Of a stretch of 64,000 nt of DNA, positions 55,529 through 63,800 are shown piece by piece. Origin of the DNA: Clostridia bacterium (GTDB lineage Bacteria > Bacillota > Clostridia > Oscillospirales > CAG-272). The notes under the pieces were generated by a model that saw only the letters and a program-made list of their open reading frames with translations, searched no databases and was not told the DNA's origin. The translations under genes were made by a program, and so were the position numbers. The stretch spans positions 182,810 to 246,809 of the forward strand of contig JAFVUB010000003.1 in NCBI GenBank assembly GCA_017502915.1, given 5' to 3'. Position 1 is the first letter of the stretch, and every line of letters begins with the position of its first letter.

Positions 55529-56116
55529 TCACTCCTCTACGCTTACGTTGCCTTGTGCCGCGTATACGGTCACGCCAATGCCCATATACGTTTTACCTTG
55601 GAACTCATTCCCAACGGTTTCATTCATTTTGATAAACAGATAGTAGGTCTCTTCACTGCTCTGCCCCACCTCCAAGCGTCCCTTGAAGTCGGTCAGCTTC
55701 TCAGCTCCGACAAGGTCGGTCGGCTCGGTGGATATCCAAACCTCAAACGCCCGATAGAACTCTTCCATATCGAGCTCACTGTCCTCGCTGACGTATATTC
55801 GGAAGTTTACCGGAATGTCTCCGATATTTTTTACCTTGAAGCCCTGCGTATAAACTCTTGCGCCCGGCTCAAAGAGAAACTCCGACGTATCCACTGTCGT
55901 TTGGAACTGCAGCACGTGCCCAATCAGCGATTCCTCAGTCAAAGCGTCTATTATGTCCACCTTGAGGTCTCCCGCCGTTGTGATGACGCCGATAGTTCCG
56001 TCGTTCGGATCGTTCGTGAAGAGAGCAAGTGTTGCTCCCGTGAGAGAAACGAAGCAAAGCAGGATAACTAAAGCCGCTATAATAAACGCCTGTTTATTCG
56101 ATTTATAACGGAACAT
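55529..56116 (-). CDS. SipW-type substrate (TasA-like), 195 residues
   Basis: The signal ends LTGATLALFTNDPNDG (A-L-F-T). A beta-rich domain with KNIGDIPVNFRIYVSED follows, as in TasA-type proteins. AAAGGAGG precedes the ATG. Likely exported, surface-associated and processed by the adjacent SipW. Similar in plan to its two upstream neighbours but low in identity. Confidence 0.87.
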   Translation of the reverse strand: MFRYKSNKQAFIIAALVILLCFVSLTGATLALFTNDPNDGTIGVITTAGDLKVDIIDALTEESLIGHVLQFQTTVDTSEFLFEPGARVYTQGFKVKNIGDIPVNFRIYVSEDSELDMEEFYRAFEVWISTEPTDLVGAEKLTDFKGRLEVGQSSEETYYLFIKMNETVGNEFQGKTYMGIGVTVYAAQGNVSVEE

Positions 56117-56153
56117 TATTGCCTCCTTTGCCGTTAATTACTGGTTTTCGCTG

Positions 56154-56861
56154 TTACGGATTTCTGGGGTAATCAAGCTCGCCCTGATCGTTAACTCCGT
56201 TGCCCTGGACCGCATCAACGGTGAAGGCTATGCTCGCCTGAGCTTTCTTGTAGGGATTGTCGAGCTCCGGTGCTCTGTTCGGGAAAGTAACGGTCACGAC
56301 GATGGTCATGATCGTTGCGGCGTTCTCTCCGTCGGTTGCGGGAGCTGTGAACCAATCACTCTCAAAGGATCTTCTGTCGTTGTTTTCGTCATACGACATG
56401 GTGAAGCTCTGATTGCTGTTGGCAGCGTTGTTAACAGCAACAACGCTTGCGCTGACCGTCAAGACCTCGGAAAGGTCCTTGATTCCCGCGGCAACGTTTT
56501 CGGCTGCCGTGGAAACGGCACCAAGTCTGTATTTCGTTACGATGTCGCTGGTGTTTTTAACGGTGATGGTAAACTCAACGCTATCGCCGGGAGTCATGCG
56601 CTCGATAACGAGCTTGCCGTTTTCAACGCGAGCCTCTCCGCCGTTAACGAAGCTGCCGTCGGTGTCGGCAGTCGGCTTATTCTGACCGAGCGACCAGGTT
56701 TTCAATCCGCTATTGATAGTGGCAACGACGTTGACGTCACCGGCAGTGACAGCTACGTTTACTTCGCTTTGGCTCGTGAACAAGGCGTATGTTGATCCAA
56801 CGATCAGACAAAGGCAAAGCGCGATCGTCATGACCGAGGTCAACAAAACTTTCTTTTTCAT
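56154..56861 (-). CDS. SipW-type substrate (TasA-like), 235 residues
   Basis: The signal ends IVGSTYALFTSQSEVN (A-L-F-T), followed by AVTAGDVNVVATI and MTPGDSVEFTITVKNTSDIVTKY. That string matches the TasA/camelysin pattern, in which the PGD.. NTS segment is conserved. AAGGAGG precedes the ATG. Exported beta-sandwich, candidate fibre subunit. Confidence 0.87.
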   Translation of the reverse strand: MKKKVLLTSVMTIALCLCLIVGSTYALFTSQSEVNVAVTAGDVNVVATINSGLKTWSLGQNKPTADTDGSFVNGGEARVENGKLVIERMTPGDSVEFTITVKNTSDIVTKYRLGAVSTAAENVAAGIKDLSEVLTVSASVVAVNNAANSNQSFTMSYDENNDRRSFESDWFTAPATDGENAATIMTIVVTVTFPNRAPELDNPYKKAQASIAFTVDAVQGNGVNDQGELDYPRNP

Positions 56862-56953
56862 TTTGCGTTTTCCTCCTTATTTTATTTTTTCGAAGCTTGG
56901 CGCGGACGAAACGTCAACTCAAGCTTCGTAAGTTTGGCGTTTGCTTTTGCTTT

Positions 56954-57622
56954 TTACGGATTGGTTGCTTTTGTCAGCTGGACAGCGTGTACGACAAGAT
57001 CAAAGTCAATCTTTTCGCTTTTGGCAAGATCGTTGTCGGTAATTTTGTTTGATGCTATATCGCTGTCAAGAAATTCCACGGTGACCGTAAAGGTATCCGC
57101 TTTTCCGACCTCGATCGAACCAACGTATCCGTCGTTTTCTCCCTTGACCGTCAATCCGTTACCAACGAAATCGCTCTTCGATCCGTTTCCCGTATTGACC
57201 GTGACCTTAAGCTGCTTTGCGAGATCAGCACCGTTCGTTTTATCCTTACAAACGATCTCGATCCAATAGCCAAACGCTACATCGCTATTGTTTTCGATCT
57301 TCATCTTTGCAGAGAACTTAGTTCCCGGAACGATCTTTTCGGTGCTTCCAATGTCAAATACGTTGTCATCAGTCGGATTCGTAAAATCCACGACCGTTTT
57401 ATTCGGCTCGTCAGGAGTGAAAAGATAACCTGCCGAGTTAAGCGTTGTTTTCAGAAGCTCGACTCGCTTGAGCGTGATCTTAAGATCTCCCGCCTTCAAG
57501 TGGTTAGTCACGTTCTGAATATCGGTGAACAGCGCCCAAGTCATACCAACGACGACCGCCAGACACAAAATTATCACCGAGCTTGACACCAGCAAAGCTC
57601 TTTTCCTGTTCGTACCTCTCAA
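56954..57622 (-). CDS. SipW-type substrate (TasA-like), 222 residues
   Basis: The signal ends VVGMTWALFTDIQNVT (A-L-F-T), followed by HLKAGDLKITLKRV and IVPGTKFSAKMKIENNSDVAFGY, again the TasA-like layout. It uses a TTG start, 7 bases after AAGGAGG. Candidate matrix or fibre subunit; no experiment-level function is known. Confidence 0.87.
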   Translation of the reverse strand: MRGTNRKRALLVSSSVIILCLAVVVGMTWALFTDIQNVTNHLKAGDLKITLKRVELLKTTLNSAGYLFTPDEPNKTVVDFTNPTDDNVFDIGSTEKIVPGTKFSAKMKIENNSDVAFGYWIEIVCKDKTNGADLAKQLKVTVNTGNGSKSDFVGNGLTVKGENDGYVGSIEVGKADTFTVTVEFLDSDIASNKITDNDLAKSEKIDFDLVVHAVQLTKATNP

Positions 57623-57673
57623 ATGTTATCCTCCTTTCGCAAAGATTTTATTGAAGCGCTATTCTCAGCGATT

Positions 57674-58225
57674 TCAATCTTTAAGAATGATGACCTTACC
57701 GCCGGTCAGCTCGATCATCTTTATTGCTTGGATCGAATAGCTTTCCGATTTTACGGTAAGCGGCTTGTTGAGTATTCCGTCAGCCAAAACCTTCATTTTT
57801 CCGACCTTTTTGGATACAAGACCTTTTTCCTTGAGAACGGCGAGCGTTATCACGTCGTTTGCCTCGAAGTTACGGTCAAGAACTCCTATATTTATAATGC
57901 CCTGTAGCCCGTGCCCTGCTCCGCTTTCGTATTTTGCCGTCTCCATAGCGAGCGCATCGGAGATCATAGCGTCTGCCTCCTCGGCGTCGATATGCTCAAC
58001 GACCTCCGGCATGACCTCAACGATCGGTTCTTCTTCAAGCGGTTCTTCTGCGACAGGAGCTACTACGATCACCTCTTGCTCAACCACGGGAGCATCTACG
58101 ATAACCTTGACCTTCGTTCTTCTGCTTTGTCTTACCTCAAGAACGATGTCAACAGCAACGTATCCGAGCGTTGCAATAGCAAAAACCGTTGCAACGATCA
58201 TAAATATGATTACAAAGTCACTCAC
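57674..58225 (-). CDS. membrane-anchored protein with ribosomal-protein-L15-like domain
   Basis: The 183-residue protein has an N-terminal membrane helix (about 5-27). A Val/Pro/Glu-rich acidic linker (about 40-80) follows. The C-terminal about 80 residues read like uL15: INIGVLDRNFEANDVITLAVL, EKGLVSKKVGKMKVLADGIL, NKPLTVKSESYSIQAIKMIELTGGKV. The usual basic N-terminal arm of L15 is absent. It uses GTG, overlapping the SipW-2 stop (GTGA). Its role in secretion is unknown; anchored L15-like domains next to SipW genes recur in Clostridia by my recollection, but I know of no function. Confidence 0.8.
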   Translation of the reverse strand: MSDFVIIFMIVATVFAIATLGYVAVDIVLEVRQSRRTKVKVIVDAPVVEQEVIVVAPVAEEPLEEEPIVEVMPEVVEHIDAEEADAMISDALAMETAKYESGAGHGLQGIINIGVLDRNFEANDVITLAVLKEKGLVSKKVGKMKVLADGILNKPLTVKSESYSIQAIKMIELTGGKVIILKD

Positions 58226-58989
58226 TCGGTCTTATCCTCCTTGTCACCGGCTTGCTTGTTCCTTTCACCTTCAAGCTCGGCAATTCTGCGACGAAGCTCA
58301 GAAAGCTCATTTTCTCTCTTTGCTTCCTCTTCCTGTCGCCATTTCTTCTTATCAGCCATAAATATCTTTGCTATCTTCAGCGCCTCAAGCAAAATGATAA
58401 CTATACACGGCGCAATTATGGCAAGCAGAATACCAACCGGCTCCATCAAAAAGCTCATTACCAAGCCGAGAAGATACGACTGCCCGGTAACCTTTCCTAT
58501 AACGTAGTTTACGCTATTGTTGACAGATGTGTCTATCGTCTGATAAAGCTGACCGTTTTCGGAGCTTTTATTATCTCCTGCAAGCTCTATGGTAAATCCG
58601 CCGTTTTCATTTTCCTCGATCGAAACGATACGGTGCGTTATAGTTATCTGAGTCGTGTAGACGTAACGGAAGGTAAGCACGTCTCCGACCTCAAGGTCAC
58701 GGTACCATTCATATGCCTCGTCGGCATTTTTTGGCACTGCCTGAACGAATACCATCGAGCGGAGCGGGATATCCTTTATTTCAAATTCCGAAACGTCGGT
58801 AAACTCACACTTCGCCATTGAATCCGACGTTACGACTCGCAGCTGATATCCGAATATCTCCGCCGCGCCGTCTGCATTATTTCTGGAAAAAACGGTGAAG
58901 AATACTGAAAAGATACATACGGCAAGAAAGGTATACAAGATGACGTTAACTATGATGTCGCGTAGCTTTTTTACTTTAGCTTTATTCAT
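58222..58989 (-). CDS. sipW: SipW-type signal peptidase I, paralogue 2
   Basis: The 255-residue protein has an N-terminal span and the catalytic Ser in LRVVTSDSMAKCEF, GDVLTFRY, and His in TITHRIVSIEE. A second span (about 195-215) and a C-terminal coiled coil (RQEEEAKRENELSELRRRIAEL) follow. The start follows GAGG by 6 bases; an ATG at 59001 overlaps the upstream gene more. Two divergent SipW enzymes in one cluster suggest a division of substrates. Confidence 0.88.
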   Translation of the reverse strand: MNKAKVKKLRDIIVNVILYTFLAVCIFSVFFTVFSRNNADGAAEIFGYQLRVVTSDSMAKCEFTDVSEFEIKDIPLRSMVFVQAVPKNADEAYEWYRDLEVGDVLTFRYVYTTQITITHRIVSIEENENGGFTIELAGDNKSSENGQLYQTIDTSVNNSVNYVIGKVTGQSYLLGLVMSFLMEPVGILLAIIAPCIVIILLEALKIAKIFMADKKKWRQEEEAKRENELSELRRRIAELEGERNKQAGDKEDKTE

Positions 58990-59494
58990 AAAGCGCCTCA
59001 TTCGTTTTAGCCGTAAGCCTCAATTCAAAAACAGCCTCGGCGTTTTTTGCTTCGTTTCCAACGTCTATGGGAAGGTAGTATACTATTAATATCTCTGTGT
59101 TCTTTTCGTTCTCGAAATCAATCGAAGCAACGATATTTTCGCTTTCAAAAGCATCGGCGAGAAGCTCGTCACATATCACATCGCCGCCGGCCTCGATCCT
59201 GACTCGCGCAAAATCCTTTAGCGTTTTTTCTTCTTCGACGTCAATGAAATCGAAGCTAAGATCGTATTGCTTTGATCGTTCGCCGTTTAATTTAATGGTG
59301 TATTCGCACGATTCTCCGGGAAGCAGGAAAAGATCCTTGAACTCAAGCGTCTTCTCAGAACTTTCGTTAATATGCACGTTGATAGAGTTTCGTTCCTCTT
59401 CAGTGGTGAGCAAATTAGCCATTAAAAGCACTCCCACTATCATAATTACGCTCGCAGAAGCCATCATAGCTCTTACAAATATACTTTTTTTCAT
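58982..59494 (-). CDS. secreted accessory protein at the head of the SipW cluster
   Basis: The 170-residue protein has a signal-like N-terminus (VIMIVGVLLMANLL) but no A-[LW]-F motif, so it may use a normal peptidase or stay anchored. The rest is beta-rich and acidic, with PGESCEYTIKLNGE resembling TasA-type domains. AAAGGAGGG precedes the ATG. It overlaps the next gene slightly and is probably needed for assembly. Confidence 0.75.
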   Translation of the reverse strand: MKKSIFVRAMMASASVIMIVGVLLMANLLTTEEERNSINVHINESSEKTLEFKDLFLLPGESCEYTIKLNGERSKQYDLSFDFIDVEEEKTLKDFARVRIEAGGDVICDELLADAFESENIVASIDFENEKNTEILIVYYLPIDVGNEAKNAEAVFELRLTAKTNEALYE

Positions 59495-59550
59495 CCTTGC
59501 CCTCCTTTCTCGAATTTTGCTCTCAAAACATCCTTAACAAGCGCGTATTT

Positions 59551-59566
59551 TGTAGTAAACACTACA
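59551..59566. promoter_or_regulatory. ACTAC inverted repeat, operator candidate 1
   Basis: TGTAGT-4-ACTACA, a perfect inverted repeat near the start of the SipW cluster message, related to the repeat at 59784. Confidence 0.5.
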
Positions 59567-59677
59567 TTTGTATGATAAAAAAATTCCTTTCCCAAGGGAC
59601 AGTTAGGGACACTGCAACGAAAAAGATGTGACGAAATTTCTGCGCATTAACAATTATATGTACATGTATACAGAGAA

Positions 59678-59706
59678 ATTATACCAAAAAAACGCTGAAA
59701 AATCAA
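59678..59706 (-). promoter_or_regulatory. SipW cluster promoter
   Basis: On the minus strand TTGATT (59706-59701), 17 bases, TATAAT (59683-59678). This predicts a 5' leader of about 180 bases before the first gene, containing the operator at 59551. Confidence 0.65.
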
Positions 59707-59783
59707 GTCCTTTGGCAAAACTAAAATGAGAACCCAGCGATATCTAGCCGGATTTCTTTGAAAAAATACTCCTTTCCTATTTT

Positions 59784-59807
59784 AAGTAGTAGTATTTTAC
59801 ACTACTT
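59784..59807. promoter_or_regulatory. ACTAC inverted repeat, operator candidate 2
   Basis: AAGTAGT (59784-59790) and ACTACTT (59801-59807) form an inverted repeat close to the ribbon-helix-helix gene. Confidence 0.5.
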
Positions 59808-59884
59808 TATCTTACTTGTCAATACTTTTTACGTTTTTATTTTATAATTATAATGTTTGTATTATATATGAGGTGATGAACAGT

Positions 59885-60037
59885 ATGAGGCCATTAAAAG
59901 AAAAAATAAGCATAACGATCGATAACGATCTGTTAGCTAAGTTAAGGACCCGCGCCGAATCAGACGACCGCTCCCTCTCTCAGTATATTAACTTAGTATT
60001 AAAGCAGCACGTTGAAGGCGTCGAACGAAAAAACTAA
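59885..60037 (+). CDS. ribbon-helix-helix (Arc/CopG-type) regulator
   Basis: The 50-residue protein has a beta strand (KISITIDNDLLAKL) followed by two helices (RAESDDRSLSQYINLVLKQHV), the ribbon-helix-helix plan. AGGTGAT, an almost perfect ribosome site, lies 7 bases before this ATG; upstream ATGs in the long frame lie within the promoter area. It faces the SipW cluster and is its likely regulator, or an orphan antitoxin (no toxin gene is seen). Confidence 0.8.
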   Translation: MRPLKEKISITIDNDLLAKLRTRAESDDRSLSQYINLVLKQHVEGVERKN

Positions 60038-60058
60038 ACCAGCGCTCCTTCCACATAC

Positions 60059-60096
60059 AAAACGCCTTGAGGACACGTCCTCAAGGCGTTTTGTTT
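60059..60096. terminator. bidirectional terminator
   Basis: The stem AAAACGCCTTGAGGAC with its complement lies between the RHH gene and the GH3 gene. Confidence 0.9.
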
Positions 60097-60110
60097 TACG
60101 TTATACGGTC

Positions 60111-62258
60111 TTATTTTATTTCAACTGTTTTATCCTGCACAAAGCAGATCTTGATCAGCGACTCGTCGTCCGAGCTTGCGCCAACCATGACCTCAAGCTC
60201 GCCCTTTTCCATAACGCGACGCTCGTCCGGCAGGACCAGCGAGAAATCCTTTTCGGTAAAGGTGAATTTATATTCCTGCGCCTCGCCAGATGCAAGCTCA
60301 ATCTTCTTAAAGGCGATCAGCTGCTTAACGGGAGTTATGACCGAGGAGACAACGTCTCTGAAGTAGACCTGAATTATCTCCTTACCGGCTCTTTCACCAA
60401 CGTTTTTAACCTTGACGGAAAGGGTCAGCGAATCCTTGTCAAAGGCAACGTCGCTATACTCGAACTTGGTGTACGAAAGGCCCTCTCCGAATACGAACAA
60501 CGGTCTTTGCGGCATATCGACGTACTTTTTGCAGTGCCAGCCCGGCAGATAGTTGTAATAGCAGGGCTGCTGACCAACGTGGTTCGGGAAGGATATCGGC
60601 AGCTTTCCGCAGGGGTTGTTGAGTCCGAAAACGGTTTCTGCCAGAACCTTTCCGCCGTACGCACCGGGATTAAAGGCAGTCAGGAAAGCCTTACTGTTCT
60701 CAACGATCTCGGGTACGCACATAGGCTTGGAGGCGATCATGACCGAAACGATCGGCTTGCCGGTCTTGGTCAGTCGGTCAAACACCTCACCCTGAGCCTT
60801 GGTCAGCGACATATCTGCGCGGTCCTTTGCCTCACCTGTCTGGTAAATATCATCGCCAAAGGTGTAAACGACGAGATCACTGTCAGCTATCAGCTTGAAT
60901 GCCTCGTCAAGCTGTGCTTCGTCATTCTCGAGAATACCGCAGCCCTTTGCGTGAACGATCTCACAGTTGAAGTCGTCCTTCAAGCCGAGCATACCCTCGA
61001 TAAAGGTTACGTAGGGACGAACCGGCTCGGCATCGAAATTCGGATCGGGATGCGTAAAGTACGTCCAGTCGCCGTACATATCTCTTACCGAATCGGCGTT
61101 GCAGCCGATGACGACGATCTTCTTGCACTTCTCGTCCTTCTTGAGCGGCAGTACGTCCTCGTTCTTCAACAGAACGACGCATTCCTTTGCCAGCTCATAG
61201 CTGAGCTGCTGATGCTCGGCAGCACCGATAACGCTCTCATCAAGTCTCTTATAGGGGTTGTCGAACAAGCCAAGCTCCATCTTAGCGGTCAAGATTCTTC
61301 TGACAGCCTCGTCAAGAACGCTCTCGTCGACCCTGCCCTCCTTGACCAGACGAACGGCGGCCTCAATATAGTCCTCGGTCTTCATCATCATATCGTTACC
61401 GGAGTTAAGGGCGATCTCGCTCGCGTCCTCGAAGTTTTCAGCAACGCACTGCTTTCTTATCAGATGGCGAACGTTATCCCAGTCGGTAACCACGAAGCCC
61501 TCAAAGCCGAGCTCGGTCTTGAGAATATCGGTCATCAGCTTCTTGTTTGCCGTGCAGGGAATTCCGTCTATCGCGCCGTAAGCTGTCATAATGCTGGCGC
61601 AACCGTCCTTGACAACTCTTTCAAAGGGGGGCAAAAACTCAGCACGAACCTTTCTGTACGTAACCTCGGTGTCGTACGAATCTCTCGCACCGGTCGCCTC
61701 TCCGTAGCCTATGTAATGCTTTGCGCAGGCAAGTATCTTGCCGTCTGCCGAAAGATCGTCGCCCTGATAACCGCGAACCATAGCGCTGCCAAGCTCGCCC
61801 GCCAGATACTTATCCTCACCGAAGGTTTCGGCAACGCGACCCCAGCGGATATCTCTGCCAAGACACAAAACGGGAGAGAAGGTCCAGTGCAAGCCGTCCG
61901 CGGCAACCTCTTTTGCAGTTGCGTCCGCCATCTGCTCAACCAGCTCGGTGTTGAAGCTGCAAGCCATAGACAGCTGAGTTGGAAAAACGGTGGCGTTCTT
62001 TTTGAGGCAGTGACCGTGAATTGCATCGATACCGAAGATCAACGGTATTTTCTTGCCGTTTGAGGTTGCAAGGTCCTGCAAATGCTTGGCATCGTCGCCA
62101 AGAACGTGCAAAAACGAGCCAACACCCTTTCTTGCATACTCCTCTGCCCTTTCCTTGGGCATCTGCGTGTAGGCAAGCTGTGACGTTTGAGCCACCTTTT
62201 CCTCAATGGTCATCTCGGAGATAAGCTTTGCTACCTCTTCCTGTACGTTTCTTTTCAT
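60111..62258 (-). CDS. glycoside hydrolase family 3 (beta-glucosidase type)
   Basis: The 715-residue protein has the GH3 barrel with the nucleophile Asp in GFVVTDWDNV and substrate motif LACAKHYIGYG. The alpha-beta sandwich and a C-terminal fibronectin-III-like domain (KNVGERAGKEIIQVYF) follow. There is no signal peptide, so it acts on imported oligosaccharides. Linkage specificity cannot be read. The start is the second ATG, 7 bases after AAAGGAG. Confidence 0.93.
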   Translation of the reverse strand: MKRNVQEEVAKLISEMTIEEKVAQTSQLAYTQMPKERAEEYARKGVGSFLHVLGDDAKHLQDLATSNGKKIPLIFGIDAIHGHCLKKNATVFPTQLSMACSFNTELVEQMADATAKEVAADGLHWTFSPVLCLGRDIRWGRVAETFGEDKYLAGELGSAMVRGYQGDDLSADGKILACAKHYIGYGEATGARDSYDTEVTYRKVRAEFLPPFERVVKDGCASIMTAYGAIDGIPCTANKKLMTDILKTELGFEGFVVTDWDNVRHLIRKQCVAENFEDASEIALNSGNDMMMKTEDYIEAAVRLVKEGRVDESVLDEAVRRILTAKMELGLFDNPYKRLDESVIGAAEHQQLSYELAKECVVLLKNEDVLPLKKDEKCKKIVVIGCNADSVRDMYGDWTYFTHPDPNFDAEPVRPYVTFIEGMLGLKDDFNCEIVHAKGCGILENDEAQLDEAFKLIADSDLVVYTFGDDIYQTGEAKDRADMSLTKAQGEVFDRLTKTGKPIVSVMIASKPMCVPEIVENSKAFLTAFNPGAYGGKVLAETVFGLNNPCGKLPISFPNHVGQQPCYYNYLPGWHCKKYVDMPQRPLFVFGEGLSYTKFEYSDVAFDKDSLTLSVKVKNVGERAGKEIIQVYFRDVVSSVITPVKQLIAFKKIELASGEAQEYKFTFTEKDFSLVLPDERRVMEKGELEVMVGASSDDESLIKICFVQDKTVEIK

Positions 62259-62407
62259 TAACATTCTCCTTTACCAAACGTTTCCGACATAATACAAGCC
62301 TGTCGATGCTAAAATTCCATACCATATTATAGCATATAACTTTCCGATTTTCAATAAGAATAAAGATAATTTTAGAATCGTTATTCATTCAAAATCCGCT
62401 TGAGATA

Positions 62408-62463
62408 AATGAATAATGAATGATGAATAATGAAAAGTGAATAATACAAACAAAAATCCGCCT
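62408..62463 (-). repeat. dispersed inverted repeat, copy B
   Basis: Reverse complement of 28496-28551 with few mismatches, again joined to a terminator-like stem (CAAAAATCCG...CGGATTTTG, to about 62490). It ends the message of the HTH-solenoid gene. Confidence 0.8.
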
Positions 62464-62513
62464 TCTTACGAAAGCGGATTTTGTTTGAGTTGCCCCAACA
62501 ATTTCGAACCTTT

Positions 62514-63245
62514 TTAGTCAACGCTATTTATCGTAACGTCGCCTTCAACTTTATCACATTTCAGAGAATTGCAAATAACATTTCCCTTAATCCTTACAGC
62601 TTCAACATCTCCCTTTACTGTCACATCTCCTCCACAGTTAATATCACCCGAAAGATTTCCACCGCAAGTAATGGTGCCGCCTGTATTACAGCCTCCCGAA
62701 AAAGATCCTGCGACCGTGATGTCTCCACCACTATTGAAACCGCCCGACAAATGACCGCCAATAACGGTCTCTGCTCCCGAATTACATCCTCCGGAAACAA
62801 CACCGGAAACATTGATATTCTTTCCCGCTTTACAACCGCCGGATATATTCCCTTTTACCTCAATATTGCATTCACTCTGCACATTCTTTGCATCGCCAAT
62901 TATCTCAAAGGTAAATCTATCAACTAAGGATTCACATTGCAATATTTTTCTTCCCTCGCAGACCACTCCGCGAATAACGGTGTCATCTGCCCAAGGTAAT
63001 TCCGCACAGTGATCGTAATGAACTTCTGTCTTTATCTCTCGTGAAAATAGTTCATCGATATAGCAACCAAAAATGTCAGCCATAATTGGCAAAAAGGTAA
63101 TATCAGGCGCAGCTTTTGCATTTTCCCATTTAGAAACAGCTTGGAAGGTAACGCCTAACTTTTGTGCAAGTTCATCTTGGCTTAAACCGCTTTTCTTTCT
63201 ATACTTTAATATGTTTGCCGCCAAAACAATATTTAAGTTTTCCAT
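62514..63245 (-). CDS. XRE HTH fused to glycine-rich beta-solenoid (bactofilin-like)
   Basis: The 243-residue protein has an N-terminal Cro/CI HTH (YRKKSGLSQDELAQKLGVTFQAVSKWE in outline, about 12-60), a linker, and then about seven to eight turns of a short-period repeat of the type GGCNSG-x-x-x-x-I-x-G-x-x-S (about 125-243). The repeat resembles polymer-forming bactofilin/beta-solenoid folds. Regular CNSG/FNSG/CNTG corners align. The combination suggests DNA binding coupled to self-assembly, but this is inferred. Confidence 0.8.
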   Translation of the reverse strand: MENLNIVLAANILKYRKKSGLSQDELAQKLGVTFQAVSKWENAKAAPDITFLPIMADIFGCYIDELFSREIKTEVHYDHCAELPWADDTVIRGVVCEGRKILQCESLVDRFTFEIIGDAKNVQSECNIEVKGNISGGCKAGKNINVSGVVSGGCNSGAETVIGGHLSGGFNSGGDITVAGSFSGGCNTGGTITCGGNLSGDINCGGDVTVKGDVEAVRIKGNVICNSLKCDKVEGDVTINSVD

Positions 63246-63269
63246 ATCGTCAGCTCCTTTCGTTGATTT

Positions 63270-63299
63270 GATTATATCACATATAATCTATTTATACAA
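63270..63299 (-). promoter_or_regulatory. promoter and palindromic operator of the HTH-solenoid gene
   Basis: On the minus strand TTGTAT (63299-63294), 17 bases, TATAAT (63276-63271). The perfect palindrome GATTATAT-3-ATATAATC (63270-63288) covers the -10, which suggests autoregulation. Confidence 0.6.
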
Positions 63300-63405
63300 T
63301 AAATCAAAGGTTTAATTTTTTCAACCTGCGGTTTAAGTCACAGGTTCAAGTCCAAAAGGTTCAAGAAAAGGTGCAATGGTGAAAGTGCGTAGTTTTTTCC
63401 CTAAA

Positions 63406-63443
63406 AACACAAAAAGCCCTTGTAAAACAAGGACTTTTGTGTT
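63406..63443 (-). terminator. terminator following tRNA-3'-end copy 1
   Basis: The stem AACACAAAAAGCCCTTGT with its near complement, T-rich tail on the minus strand. Confidence 0.7.
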
Positions 63444-63467
63444 AGGGGAGAAATTGTTGCACCATTG

Positions 63468-63489
63468 TGGCGCCTTTTGTAGGGCTCGA
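63468..63489 (-). repeat. tRNA-Asn 3'-end copy 1
   Basis: 22 bases (CCA end to T loop, minus strand TCGAGCCC...GGCGCCA) identical to the tRNA-Asn 3' end at 63801-63822. It lacks the rest of the tRNA. It looks like an attachment-site core or duplication remnant. The stretch 63300-63467 holds no gene; a T-arm-like fragment (AGGTTCAAGTCC) lies near 63340. Confidence 0.85.
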
Positions 63490-63573
63490 TTTTCTGCGGA
63501 AAAGCAACGGGCGGGCGAAACGTCCACCGGACGTTCCGCTTGGAACCGCCCTTTCTCGCCCTGAATTGTCAAG

Positions 63574-63613
63574 AAACAAAAACAGACCACCATGGTGGTG
63601 GTCTGTCTTTGTT
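63574..63613 (-). terminator. terminator following tRNA-3'-end copy 2
   Basis: The stem AAACA..CAGACCACC with its complement, T-rich tail on the minus strand. Confidence 0.75.
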
Positions 63614-63614
63614 T

Positions 63615-63636
63615 TGGCGCCTTTTGTAGGGCTCGA
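63615..63636 (-). repeat. tRNA-Asn 3'-end copy 2
   Basis: Same 22 bases as copy 1 and the tRNA itself, 147 bases from copy 1 and 186 from the tRNA. The intervals hold hairpin-rich, non-coding sequence (for example GACGTGCC/GGCACGTC and GCAAAGCC/GGCTTTGC), plus a short inverted T-arm piece GTTCGAGCCC at 63741. Confidence 0.85.
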
Positions 63637-63760
63637 GTCTCGTCGCGACATCGCAAAGCCGCCTGCGATACGGCTTTGCTACGCTCCTCGGTCAGTCGCG
63701 GCTCTGACGTGCCACCGGCACGTCATTCACTACCGCTCCCGTTCGAGCCCTTTCGATGCA

Positions 63761-63800
63761 CAAACAAAAAACCGAGGCTATTGCCTCGGATTTTCGTTTG
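63761..63800 (-). terminator. terminator after tRNA-Asn
   Basis: The stem CAAACAAAAAACCGAGGC with near complement directly follows the tRNA CCA end. Confidence 0.8.

Noticed and set aside
60012..62063. 683-codon frame opposite the GH3 gene
   Set aside because: No ribosome site, no recognisable domains, and complementary to a clear GH3 enzyme.
62480..62513. tRNA 3'-end remnant (GGTTCGAAAT then TTGGGGCAAC on the minus strand)
   Set aside because: The T-stem pairing is incomplete and no D or anticodon arm is found, so it may be chance.
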